From the NCBI RefSeq assembly GCF_900176405.1, contig NZ_FWXJ01000003.1:124001-188000 (forward strand): 64,000 nucleotides of DNA. Reading direction: 5' to 3'. This document shows positions 37,808 through 46,628 of the stretch, one piece after another; the stretch's first letter is position 1, and each line of letters opens with the position of its first letter. Under the pieces are notes generated by a model. It was not told the origin of the DNA, searched no databases, and worked only from the letters and a program-made list of their open reading frames with translations. Source of the DNA: Polynucleobacter kasalickyi. Its GTDB lineage: Bacteria; Pseudomonadota; Gammaproteobacteria; Burkholderiales; Burkholderiaceae. The translations under genes and the position numbers were made by a program.

Positions 37808-39493
37808 ATGACAGCATCAACTTCAGTTGGTTCAGGTAAAGCTGCGCCAATGACTGCTGAAGAACGCAAAGTTATTATTGCGTCCTCTTTAGGCACCGTA
37901 TTTGAATGGTATGACTTTTATTTATATGGATCATTAGCTGCCATTATCGCAAAACAGTTTTTCTCGGGTTTAGATGAAGGTTCTGCTTTCATTTTTGCTC
38001 TATTGGCTTTTGCTGCAGGATTTATTGTTCGTCCTTTTGGCGCCTTAGTATTTGGTCGTTTAGGCGATTTGATTGGTCGTAAATACACCTTCCTCGTAAC
38101 GATTGTGATCATGGGTGCTTCCACATTCTTAGTCGGAATTCTCCCAAATTATGCTTCCATTGGTGTTGCCGCTCCTGTTATTCTAATTATCTTGCGTTTA
38201 CTACAAGGATTAGCCTTAGGCGGTGAGTACGGTGGTGCTGCAACTTATGTTGCTGAACATGCTCCTGCTAGTAAACGTGGGGCGTATACCTCATGGATTC
38301 AAACTACTGCAACTGCCGGTTTATTCCTGTCATTAATTGTGATTTTGATTACACGTGAAGTTACAGGCCCTAACTTCGAAGTTTGGGGATGGAGAGTTCC
38401 ATTTGTAATTTCAGTATTATTATTGGGTGTTTCACTTTACATTCGTTTACAAATGTCAGAATCTCCGGCATTCCAAAAAATGAAAAACGAAGGCAAACTT
38501 TCCAAATCCCCTCTAGGTGAATCTTTTGGACAATGGAAGAACCTTAAAATCGTAATTTTGGCACTTTTTGGTTTGGTGGCTGGTCAGGCTGTGGTTTGGT
38601 ATACAGGTCAGTTTTATGCCCTCTTCTTCATGACACAAGTTCTTAAAGTAGATGCTTATACGGCGAATATTTTGATTGCTGTAGCATTATTTGTAGGCAC
38701 ACCATTTTTCCTATTATTCGGAACTTTGTCCGATAAGATTGGTCGTAAACTAGTGATCATGTTAGGCCTTTTATTAGCCATCATTACTTACCTACCAAAT
38801 ACACCAGTTTCAATCTTTAATAACTTAACGCACTATGCTAATCCAAAATTAGAAAGCGCTATGGCAAATGCTCCAGCTACAATCACTGTAGATCCAGCTG
38901 AGTGTACTTTCCAATTTAACCCTACCGGTACAGCTAAGTTTACAAGTTCTTGTGACATTGCCAAGCAAGTTATGGCAAGTAACTCTGCAAGTTACTCCTC
39001 TGTAGCTGGTGCGGCTGGAACTGTTGCTAAAGTTAAGATCGGTGAAACTGAAATTGAATCCTACTCATCTAAAGGTTTAAGTAAAGATGAGGCGAAAGCC
39101 AAGGACACTGCCTTTAAGAAAGACATCCGTGATGCGTTGAATGCTGCTGGTTACCCTACAAAGGCTGACCCTGCTGAAATCAACAAGCCAATGGTTCTTT
39201 TATTGTTAACAATCCTCGTGATCTATGTAACGATGGTTTACGGTCCAATTGCGGCTTATTTAGTCGAAATGTTCCCTACCAGAATTCGTTACACATCAAT
39301 GTCTCTCCCTTATCACATTGGTAACGGTTGGTTTGGTGGCTTACTACCAACTATTTCTTTTGCTTTAGTCGCACAAAACGGTAATATTTACCATGGTTTA
39401 TGGTATCCAATCGTTGTAGCAGCTGTAACTCTAGTAATTGGGTCGTTGTTCTTAGGCGAAACAAAAGATGTTGATATCTACGCTAATGACTAA
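37808..39493 (+). CDS. MHS-type MFS transporter with a large loop insertion
   Basis: 561 residues against about 430-450 for the family. VIIASSLGTVFEWYDFYLYG and GRLGDLIGRKYTF mark the metabolite:H+ symporter group (ProP, KgtP, ShiA relatives), which carry osmolytes or organic acids. About 130 residues (331-460) are inserted between the ninth and tenth membrane segments, which places them in the periplasm in the standard topology. They contain the only cysteine pair (AECTFQF and SSCDIAK), 17 residues apart, as expected for a disulfide-stabilised outer domain. AGGAG precedes the ATG and a strong terminator follows. Confidence 0.93.
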   Translation: MTASTSVGSGKAAPMTAEERKVIIASSLGTVFEWYDFYLYGSLAAIIAKQFFSGLDEGSAFIFALLAFAAGFIVRPFGALVFGRLGDLIGRKYTFLVTIVIMGASTFLVGILPNYASIGVAAPVILIILRLLQGLALGGEYGGAATYVAEHAPASKRGAYTSWIQTTATAGLFLSLIVILITREVTGPNFEVWGWRVPFVISVLLLGVSLYIRLQMSESPAFQKMKNEGKLSKSPLGESFGQWKNLKIVILALFGLVAGQAVVWYTGQFYALFFMTQVLKVDAYTANILIAVALFVGTPFFLLFGTLSDKIGRKLVIMLGLLLAIITYLPNTPVSIFNNLTHYANPKLESAMANAPATITVDPAECTFQFNPTGTAKFTSSCDIAKQVMASNSASYSSVAGAAGTVAKVKIGETEIESYSSKGLSKDEAKAKDTAFKKDIRDALNAAGYPTKADPAEINKPMVLLLLTILVIYVTMVYGPIAAYLVEMFPTRIRYTSMSLPYHIGNGWFGGLLPTISFALVAQNGNIYHGLWYPIVVAAVTLVIGSLFLGETKDVDIYAND

Positions 39494-39510
39494 GTAGTAA
39501 TTTTTTGATC

Positions 39511-39541
39511 AAACCGACTCTTTTTTGAGTCGGTTTTTTTT
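39511..39541 (+). terminator. Rho-independent terminator of the MFS gene
   Basis: aaaccgactc (39511-39520) and gagtcggttt (39527-39536) form a 10-bp stem with a T-rich loop, followed by a T run. It lies 18 bp after the stop codon. Confidence 0.95.
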
Positions 39542-40004
39542 TGCCCAACTGTCCAACAATACCACTGATAACAATAATGCATTGGATATTTGGAAGCTCC
39601 AATAGCTTAATTAAACTTAAACTTAGCTTCAACCAAGTAATAGTTGCCTAAAGTTCCTTAATTGTTCTAGGCAATAGAGTTAAGTCGACTTTCTGCGCCT
39701 TCTTAAAGAACAGCCTTTTGTAGGAGTGGGAGTACATGCTGGGCTATATATTTTATTGACACACGATAGTGACATACAAGATGATGGCATCCCTGTATCC
39801 GATAAGAGAGACATAATGGGTGGAATAGCGTTGAACACGACTTTCTTGAGCAGTTACGCTGTTGTCATTGACCTATGACTTCGCTTTTTGCCATAACGAT
39901 GTAGAAATGCTTCTGCCATAAATTTTGTCCAACACAGAGGAGACAAAATTTGCGGCTAAGTACTGCAAAGAACCTAGTTACCAATCCATAATACAAGAAT
40001 AGGG
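39542..40004. other. Intergenic stretch of about 460 bp with inverted repeats and no supported gene
   Basis: No convincing gene is seen. It holds a perfect 10-bp inverted repeat (aaattttgtc at 39920-39929, gacaaaattt at 39942-39951) and a looser one (ttgccta ... taggcaa near 39645-39676). A plus-strand stretch of about 64 codons ends near 39878 (VGVGVHAGLYILLTHDSD...) and lacks a good start. A minus-strand mini-ORF near 39860-39925 reads MAEAFLHRYGKKRSHRS. Either could be a remnant of an old gene or mobile element; I recognise neither. Confidence 0.5.
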
Positions 40005-40667
40005 CTAGGGAGTTACTTCAATTTGAATTTCATTTCTACGCCAAAATGGTAATGTCCATGGAGGGTTATATCTAGCAAGTCGTGGAAGTCCTATAGCAGT
40101 TAAGCGTTCTCTAGCCATCCACGCCTTTAAATAGGTGGTGTTTTCGGCCACTGACTCATCACCGGTAAATCCTGAAAATTTTATAACCGCGTAATATTTT
40201 TCTGGCACCACCACAATCTTCACTTCCTCGTTATTCGGCTTTGGTAAAGACTCTAATGTAAATTGGCTAGGCATAACAAATTGCACTTTCCAACTTTTCT
40301 CATTGCTCGATGCTTGGATTGTAACTGGAGCTGTCATCTCAATTTTTATTGGCTCAACGACTACAGGGACAGTCATATCTATTTTTGACTGCTTACCTAC
40401 GCCAGTATTATTTCCAAAAATAAAATCAGCTATTTTCCGAAATCCCGCAGATGATGCTTCGCCTCTGTCACCTGAGACTGTGACTTCAGCAATCAGTAAT
40501 GGTGGATATTTTCTTAATTCAAAAGCATCAAAATTTCTAACGACTTCAAATTTTGGTTCTTCTATTGCCATGACGTCTCTTATATTATTAATGGTAATAA
40601 GGGTTGAAAATACAATGAGGTGAAGAATAATTTTGATTTGCATGTAAATTTTATATTGTGTAATCAA
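40005..40667 (-). CDS. Exported SOUL-family heme-binding protein
   Basis: 220 residues. A hydrophobic N terminus (IILHLIVFSTLITI) looks like a signal peptide or anchor. PKFEVVRNFDAFELRKYPPLLIAEV opens the SOUL domain; SKIDMTVPVVVEPIKIEMTAPV is its conserved core; VVPEKYYAVIKFSGF and a C-terminal RYNPPWTLPFWRRNEI complete it. The family binds heme or porphyrins; the physiological role in bacteria is unclear. It is the intact paralogue of the protein at 30872 and lies upstream-adjacent to the feo operon, but with its own 74-bp gap. Confidence 0.9.
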   Translation of the reverse strand: MITQYKIYMQIKIILHLIVFSTLITINNIRDVMAIEEPKFEVVRNFDAFELRKYPPLLIAEVTVSGDRGEASSAGFRKIADFIFGNNTGVGKQSKIDMTVPVVVEPIKIEMTAPVTIQASSNEKSWKVQFVMPSQFTLESLPKPNNEEVKIVVVPEKYYAVIKFSGFTGDESVAENTTYLKAWMARERLTAIGLPRLARYNPPWTLPFWRRNEIQIEVTP

Positions 40668-40741
40668 TCAGTATGATCTTCAATTGCCTTCGTAGTTTAT
40701 GATAATTACTTGAATTAGTTCAAATAATTTCTATTTTTATA

Positions 40742-42640
40742 TTATCCCAAGCCCCAAATTAGTGCAAGCCTATAGGTAACAAAAGATGCAAAATAAGCTA
40801 ATGCAAACAAGTACGACAACATAATGAATGGGACTTTATAGTTTCCTGTCTCCCTTTTTACCGCTGCAATCGTTGAAAGGCATTGTGGAGCAAACACAAA
40901 CCACGCAAGCAAGGATAAAGCGGTTGCTAAACTCCATTGGTGAGAAATGATTGGCATCAATGCCTCAGAGGCGTTTTCTGGGTTACCCGCAACGGCGTAA
41001 ACAGTACTCAGAGCACTTACAATCACTTCTCTAGCTGCCATACCTGGTATTAAAGCGATACTGATTTCCCAATTAAAGCCAATGGGTTCAAATACCTTAG
41101 CAAGCAACTTACCCAACATTCCAGCAAAGCTGTATTCAATCGATGGTTTTGTAGCTCCCAATGGTGCTGCTGGATAACTAGCTAAAAACCAAAGTCCGAT
41201 GGTAAGAACCATTAAAGTACCCCCAACTCGGTTTAAAAATATGATGGCTCTTTGCCAAAGGCCAATCAGAATATTTTTTATCCCTGGTAGATGATACTCA
41301 GGCAACTCCATTAATAGAGGATGCATTTGTGTTTTGTTGCTGGTGAATCTTTTTAGGATCCATGCAATGATCAAAGCACCTATAATCCCGCTGAGATACA
41401 AGATAAACAAAACAAAACCTTGTAAACCAATCCCCATCCATAGGTCTTTATTCGGAATAAAGGCCGCAATTAATAATGAGTAGACCGGTAGTCTTGCAGA
41501 ACAGGTCATGAGTGGTGCAATTAAAATAGTAACAATTCGATCTCTGGTATTTGAAATTGTCCGAGTTGCCATGATTCCAGGAATTGCGCATGCAAAACTC
41601 GATAAAAGAGGAATAAAAGATCTGCCGGATAAACCTACAGAACCCATAAGACGATCTAATAAATATGCTGCCCTGGGTAAATATCCACTCTCCTCCAAAA
41701 TCAAAATGAAGAAAAATAATATTAAGATTTGCGGTAAAAAAACAATGACGCCGCCGGCACCCGCGATAACCCCATGAACAATTAAACTTCTTACCCAACC
41801 ATCTGGTAGCAATTCACCTATGGTATTTCCTAGCCATTCCGTTGCTTCTTTAATCAGATCCATGGGTAGACTCGCCCATGTAAAAACCGCCTGAAAAACC
41901 AGGAATAAAATTACCATTAGTAGGATAGGTCCTAAGATTGGATGTAGCAAATACCTGTCGAGACGATCGCTCAGAGGATCTAAAATAATTTTATCTAAAT
42001 CTAAGCGCTTTAATATGCCTTGAACTATTAGATTATCAGCTTCAACCCTGGATAGTTGAGACTCTTCTTCTAGAAGTTGCAAACTTTTTAGGCCTTGTTT
42101 ACTAAAGTCCATGCTTGAAAACATTTGACGTAAGTTTTCATCACCTTTTGATTTAACCCCAATGGAAGTTACAACTGGCAACTCCAACTCTGCTGATAAT
42201 CGCGCCACATCGATTTCAATACCTCGCTTCTTGGCTAGATCGATCATGTTTAAAACAACAATACAAGGCAAGCCCATTCTCTTCACGGCCAGAACTAGCC
42301 GTAAATTTCTTCTTAAATTTGTGGCGTCCAAAATACATAGGACGAGATCAGGCTTCTTCTCTCCTTCAGCTTTTCCTAGTAACACATTGCAGGTAATCCG
42401 CTCATCTAAAGAACGCGGATAAAGACTGTAAACGCCTGGTAAATCGAGAATACGGATAAACTTTTGCGAATCAAGGAAAAACTTTCCCTCCTTTCTCTCA
42501 ACTGTGACGCCTGCATAATTTGCTACTTTTTGCTTGCCACCAGTTAAAAGATTAAATAAGGATGTTTTACCGCTATTGGGATTACCCACCAAAGCAATAA
42601 GTGGCTCTTTAGGATAAAAGTTGATTTTAACTTCAGACAT
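40742..42640 (-). CDS. feoB: Ferrous iron transporter FeoB
   Basis: 632 residues. N-terminal G domain: GNPNSGKTSLFNLL (G1), YAGVTVE (G2), DLPGVYSLYP (G3), NMID (G4). A helical spacer and a membrane part with two Gate domains follow (ESGYLPRAAYLLDRLM, RTISNTRDRIVTILIAPLMTCSARLPVY, GMAAREVIVSALSTVYAV). It imports Fe2+ across the inner membrane. It is shorter than E. coli FeoB at the C terminus. It lies 4 bp after feoA, with no feoC in the operon. Confidence 0.97.
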   Translation of the reverse strand: MSEVKINFYPKEPLIALVGNPNSGKTSLFNLLTGGKQKVANYAGVTVERKEGKFFLDSQKFIRILDLPGVYSLYPRSLDERITCNVLLGKAEGEKKPDLVLCILDATNLRRNLRLVLAVKRMGLPCIVVLNMIDLAKKRGIEIDVARLSAELELPVVTSIGVKSKGDENLRQMFSSMDFSKQGLKSLQLLEEESQLSRVEADNLIVQGILKRLDLDKIILDPLSDRLDRYLLHPILGPILLMVILFLVFQAVFTWASLPMDLIKEATEWLGNTIGELLPDGWVRSLIVHGVIAGAGGVIVFLPQILILFFFILILEESGYLPRAAYLLDRLMGSVGLSGRSFIPLLSSFACAIPGIMATRTISNTRDRIVTILIAPLMTCSARLPVYSLLIAAFIPNKDLWMGIGLQGFVLFILYLSGIIGALIIAWILKRFTSNKTQMHPLLMELPEYHLPGIKNILIGLWQRAIIFLNRVGGTLMVLTIGLWFLASYPAAPLGATKPSIEYSFAGMLGKLLAKVFEPIGFNWEISIALIPGMAAREVIVSALSTVYAVAGNPENASEALMPIISHQWSLATALSLLAWFVFAPQCLSTIAAVKRETGNYKVPFIMLSYLFALAYFASFVTYRLALIWGLG

Positions 42641-42644
42641 AGAT

Positions 42645-42881
42645 TTAAAGTGGTTCGACCTCTACAAAGGCTGCTTCGTTTTTTCTGAGTGCAAATGTTG
42701 AAGTTCCAACTCGAATCATCATCGGGTCTCCACCAAGAATATTTCGTCTTAAGACACTCACCTGTTCTCCAGGAATAAACCCAATGTCTTCTAATTGTTG
42801 GATCAAATCAATCGATTGCGGCAAGGAATGAATTCGCATCACTCGTAAGATCTGTCCGTTTGTCGCTTGATCTAAAGTCAT
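42645..42881 (-). CDS. feoA: Ferrous iron transport protein FeoA
   Basis: 78 residues from the ATG at 42881, the size of FeoA. SH3-like fold: MTLDQATNGQILRV, LEDIGFIPGEQVSVLRRN and GGDPMMIRVGTSTFALRKNEA. It assists FeoB. The open frame extends 19 codons upstream through the promoter and Fur box, so the longer start is unlikely. No clear ribosome site is seen before this ATG. Confidence 0.94.
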   Translation of the reverse strand: MTLDQATNGQILRVMRIHSLPQSIDLIQQLEDIGFIPGEQVSVLRRNILGGDPMMIRVGTSTFALRKNEAAFVEVEPL

Positions 42882-42909
42882 AATAAAATTTTTTTTAAGA
42901 TTGAACTTT

Positions 42910-42939
42910 ATTATATTACAAACGAGAATCGTTATCATT
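42910..42939 (-). promoter_or_regulatory. Fur box and promoter of feoAB
   Basis: On the minus strand aatgataacgattctcgtt (42939-42921) fits the 19-bp Fur consensus GATAATGATAATCATTATC as overlapping hexamers. A -10 TATAAT lies six bases downstream (42915-42910), so iron-loaded Fur would cover the -35 region and repress feoAB. Confidence 0.8.
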
Positions 42940-43041
42940 TACTGCTTTACAATAGAACGAATCGGTTAAAACTCACTGACAACCCTTATCAACAAGGCAT
43001 AATAGCGACTACTAATAAATGTCTCTAAATACCCTCCAAAT

Positions 43042-44976
43042 ATGATTCAATTGAAAAATGTCGTCCTCAGGCGTGGTGTGAAGGTTATTCTTGACCAAGC
43101 AAACCTCACCATCAATCCAGCGGAAAAAGTAGGACTTGTGGGACGAAATGGGGCTGGTAAATCCTCTTTATTTGCACTTTTGAATACCTCACTACATGAG
43201 GATGGTGGCGAATTTAGCATCCCAACGCAATGGAGAATGGCGCAGGTAGCTCAAAATATGCCAGAAACGGATCAGAGCGCCACAGATTTCGTGATTGAAG
43301 GCGATACGGATTTAGTCGCTGCACAAATAGAAGTAGACGCAGCGGAGGCAAGTGGCGATGGCGACAGAATGGCCAATGCCTATATGCACTATTACGACTG
43401 CGGAGCGCATGATGCCCCTGCAAGAGCACAATCGTTGATCTTGGGTTTAGGTTTTAAATTAAGCGAACTACAAAATCCAGTAAATAGTTTTTCAGGAGGG
43501 TGGCGGATGCGCCTCCAATTAGCCAGAGCGTTAATGTGCCCCTCAGAACTCCTACTGCTAGACGAACCAACCAACCACTTAGATTTAGATGCCTTAGTAT
43601 GGCTTGAAGCTTGGTTAAAAAAATACACTGGCACAATGATTGTAATTAGTCATGATCGTGAATTTTTAGACTCGATAACAAATGTTACCGTTCATATCGA
43701 ACACGCAAAATTAAATCGATATGGTGGCAACTATAGTTCATTTGAAGAACAACGTTCTGAGCAAATGGCTCTTCAACAAAGCGCCTTCGCTAAGCAACAA
43801 GAAAAAATTGCCCATTTACAAAAATTTATTGCCCGATTTAAAGCTAAAGCTAGTAAAGCCAAACAAGCTCAAAGTAGAGTGAAGGCCTTAGATCGCATGG
43901 AGAAAATTGCGCCGCTTTTAGCAGAAGCTGATTTTACTTTTGAATTTAAAGAACCTGCCAATTTACCAAACCCGATGTTATCCATTCAGGAAGCATCCTT
44001 TGGTTATCCTGCGTTACCAGATGATCCGAGCTCAAAACCAACCACTATCATTAAAAATGTAAGTAAGTCTGTACTTGCAGGTCAACGTATTGGTGTATTA
44101 GGTGCTAATGGTCAAGGTAAGTCGACCGTCGTCAAGACTATAGCCAGAACACTTAAGCCCATCGCTGGAGAAATTATCGAAGGTAAAGGCTTAAACATTG
44201 GTTACTTTGCTCAACAAGAGCTCGATGTATTGAATCCCAATGACAACCCTTTAGAGCATATGATTGCGCTCGTAAAGAAAACAACTGCTGAAGGCAACTT
44301 AAGTGGACAACCAACTAGGGAACAAGATTTACGCGCCTATTTAGGGATGTTTAACTTCAGCGGGGATATGATCTTCCAAACTGTAGGTACGATGAGTGGG
44401 GGCGAGAAGGCGCGCTTAGTGCTTTGTATGATTGTGTGGCAACGTCCTAACTTACTACTCCTGGATGAACCGACGAATCACCTTGACCTAGCCACACGAG
44501 AGGCGCTCTCGATGGCTCTCAACGAATTTGAAGGGTCTGTGATGTTAGTCAGTCATGACCGTGCCTTATTGCGAGCAGTATGCGATGAGTTTTGGATGGT
44601 TTCAAAAGGAGGTATCGCACCGTTTGATGGCGACTTGGAAGATTATCAACGCTATCTTCTTGACGAGGCAAAACGTCAAAGAGAACTAGCTAAAAAAGAT
44701 ACTCAAGCTCCAGCTCCCAAAGTAGTCGAACCAGCACCTGTGGTGAAGAAAGCTTTTATCACTCCCGAACAGAAAAAACTGCAAAAGGAATTAGAAAAAA
44801 CCAATCAACAGATTGAAAAATCTACCCTAGAGCGTGATCGTCTCGTCCAAGAGCTTGAAAAGTTAACGAATCTTGATGAGATTACCCAAACCAGTCAAAA
44901 AATTGGTGTTTTAGAAGAAGATTTAGCCAGATTAGAAGAAAACTGGCTATCCCTCAGCGAATTATTGGAGGTTTAG
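43042..44976 (+). CDS. ABC-F family ATP-binding protein (YheS-like)
   Basis: 644 residues with two ABC cassettes and no membrane part. Walker A: GRNGAGKSS near 35 and GANGQGKST near 356. Signatures: FSGGWRMRLQLA and MSGGEKARLVL. Walker B in both: LLLLDEPTNHLD. A charged inter-domain linker (about residues 240-305) contains HLQKFIARFKAKASKAKQAQSR, and a C-terminal Lys/Glu coiled coil spans about 570-640. ABC-F proteins act on ribosomes, often rescuing stalled translation. I call it YheS-like by length and linker; the specific role is unproven. Confidence 0.93.
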   Translation: MIQLKNVVLRRGVKVILDQANLTINPAEKVGLVGRNGAGKSSLFALLNTSLHEDGGEFSIPTQWRMAQVAQNMPETDQSATDFVIEGDTDLVAAQIEVDAAEASGDGDRMANAYMHYYDCGAHDAPARAQSLILGLGFKLSELQNPVNSFSGGWRMRLQLARALMCPSELLLLDEPTNHLDLDALVWLEAWLKKYTGTMIVISHDREFLDSITNVTVHIEHAKLNRYGGNYSSFEEQRSEQMALQQSAFAKQQEKIAHLQKFIARFKAKASKAKQAQSRVKALDRMEKIAPLLAEADFTFEFKEPANLPNPMLSIQEASFGYPALPDDPSSKPTTIIKNVSKSVLAGQRIGVLGANGQGKSTVVKTIARTLKPIAGEIIEGKGLNIGYFAQQELDVLNPNDNPLEHMIALVKKTTAEGNLSGQPTREQDLRAYLGMFNFSGDMIFQTVGTMSGGEKARLVLCMIVWQRPNLLLLDEPTNHLDLATREALSMALNEFEGSVMLVSHDRALLRAVCDEFWMVSKGGIAPFDGDLEDYQRYLLDEAKRQRELAKKDTQAPAPKVVEPAPVVKKAFITPEQKKLQKELEKTNQQIEKSTLERDRLVQELEKLTNLDEITQTSQKIGVLEEDLARLEENWLSLSELLEV

Positions 44977-44986
44977 ATCCCTAACA

Positions 44987-45973
44987 TCATATATTTAGTA
45001 TGATATGGCCGATTTTCTGGCCACCTTCAATCGCTAAATGTGACTGAACCACTTCTTCTAATGGATACTCATGAGCAATTGCGAATATGGGTTTTTTAGC
45101 GGCAATCCAAACCTTGATATCTGAAAGAATCTGCCGTCTTTGTTCAGGTGTGATTGTATAAATCAGAGTAAATTTGAGCGTAATATTTTTGGACATCAAC
45201 GCTGGTATTGGTAGAGGCATGTTTGGGGCCGCCACATAGGCGTACATGACACTAACACCACCAGGTTTTAAAATTTGTGCATTCAAGTGCAAATTAGCCC
45301 CAAAGTCTACTTCCACAATGCGATCAACCCCTTGGTGGCCGGTTATTTCATCAACCCTGTATGCAACATTTTCTTTTTTATAGTTAATCACATAGTCCGC
45401 CCCAGCTAGAGTCGCATGGTGGGCTTTTTCATCTGAGCTCACCGTGGTGATGACAGTCGCTCCGCCCCATTTAGCGAGTTGAATCGCATAATGAGCTACG
45501 ACACCAGCACCACCTGCCACCAAAACCGTCTTACCCTGTAACTCTCCATCCGAAAACAAACAACGATGAGCCGTCATCACAGGAATTCCAAGACAAGCAC
45601 CTTCCTGAAAACTCAAAGTGTCTGGCAGGGGTACCACCATCCAATCTTCTACTAGGCAGTACTCAGCAGCAGTACCATTCGGCCTCAAAAACGCTGCATT
45701 GAATACCCATACTCTCTGCCCAACATGAAAACTCGGCACACCCGAACCAAGTTCATGCACTATTCCGGCACCATCGCTACTAGGTATTTGCCAACTATCC
45801 GTTAATTGGCGAGAGGTTCCTGATCGAAGTTTTGTGTCCGAGGGGTTCATCCCACAAGCAAACATCTTAACGACTACTTGATTGGGCCCAGCTTTAGGTA
45901 TCGCTAAATGCTCAATTCTTAAAACATCTTCAGCTTTACCAAACTGGTGGTACGTGGCGGCTCTCATCATCAT
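44987..45973 (-). CDS. Zinc-type alcohol dehydrogenase/quinone reductase family protein (MDR)
   Basis: 328 residues. Medium-chain dehydrogenase fold without the catalytic zinc cysteines: MRAATYHQFGKAEDVLRI, GMNPSDTKLRSG, the NADPH loop VLVAGGAGVVAHYAIQLAKWGGATVI and ADYVINYKKENV. It resembles NADPH:quinone oxidoreductases. The ATG at 45973 overlaps the stop of the upstream lipoprotein gene as TGATG, so the two are translated together. Confidence 0.88.
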   Translation of the reverse strand: MMMRAATYHQFGKAEDVLRIEHLAIPKAGPNQVVVKMFACGMNPSDTKLRSGTSRQLTDSWQIPSSDGAGIVHELGSGVPSFHVGQRVWVFNAAFLRPNGTAAEYCLVEDWMVVPLPDTLSFQEGACLGIPVMTAHRCLFSDGELQGKTVLVAGGAGVVAHYAIQLAKWGGATVITTVSSDEKAHHATLAGADYVINYKKENVAYRVDEITGHQGVDRIVEVDFGANLHLNAQILKPGGVSVMYAYVAAPNMPLPIPALMSKNITLKFTLIYTITPEQRRQILSDIKVWIAAKKPIFAIAHEYPLEEVVQSHLAIEGGQKIGHIILNI

Positions 45974-46581
45974 CAATTCAATTGCTTCATGTAAAATTTT
46001 CTAAACTTAATAATGCCACTGCCATACTGCAAGGCAATAAATCCATCTTTTAATTTATCATTCTGGGTATTCACTGTTTCAACCCCATTGAATTTCACAA
46101 TTAAGTTGCTACCATTCGCAGTAATTTCCATGGTATTCCACTGTCCACCCGCTTTAGGATATGGCTGAGTTACTTTGGCAACATCCACAATGGCCGCAGT
46201 ACCGTAAGATGGATCAGGTCTTGCATCCCAAATATTTACTTCATAGCAACTCACAGCATCAATTTTCTCTGGATTTTGGCAGCGAATAAACACCCCGCTA
46301 TTCGTTTGACTATCAGCCCAGAACTCCGTATAAATATGGAAGTCTTTAGATTTAGTTTTTGTCACTAAGTAGCTGGGTAACTTACTAGATAAAAAGTCTG
46401 CCTGAATAGAACCTTTTTGTAGTCGCCAATTTGCATTTCCGACTAAATTCCAGTCATTTAAATTTTTTCCATCTTCATAAATCTTCTGAACATTTACATC
46501 ATTTGCGTTGAAATGCGTACATGAGATGAGAAATAAGCTGGTTGCGAGAAGTGCAACTACTCTGCTGAATATTCGATACAT
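45973..46581 (-). CDS. DUF1080-type (3-keto-disaccharide hydrolase fold) lipoprotein
   Basis: 202 residues. A lipobox LISC near residue 20 indicates a lipoprotein. The rest is the concanavalin-like DUF1080 fold: LNDWNLVGNANWRLQKGSIQ, FHIYTEFWADSQTNSGVFIRCQNP, VNIWDARPDPSYGTAAIVD and QWNTMEITANGSNLIVKFNG. Relatives include 3-keto-glycoside hydrolases; substrate unknown. AAGGAG precedes the ATG. It is third of four genes from the cytochrome c-BON protein to the MDR enzyme. Confidence 0.85.
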   Translation of the reverse strand: MYRIFSRVVALLATSLFLISCTHFNANDVNVQKIYEDGKNLNDWNLVGNANWRLQKGSIQADFLSSKLPSYLVTKTKSKDFHIYTEFWADSQTNSGVFIRCQNPEKIDAVSCYEVNIWDARPDPSYGTAAIVDVAKVTQPYPKAGGQWNTMEITANGSNLIVKFNGVETVNTQNDKLKDGFIALQYGSGIIKFRKFYMKQLN

Positions 46582-46628
46582 GAAAGTCTCCTTGTTGGGT
46601 TGAATCTTTTTTTATATATTACCTAATT

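Noticed and set aside
43214..43634. Minus-strand open frames inside the ABC-F gene.
   Set aside because: Antisense to the first ABC cassette, with no start signals and no recognisable domain.
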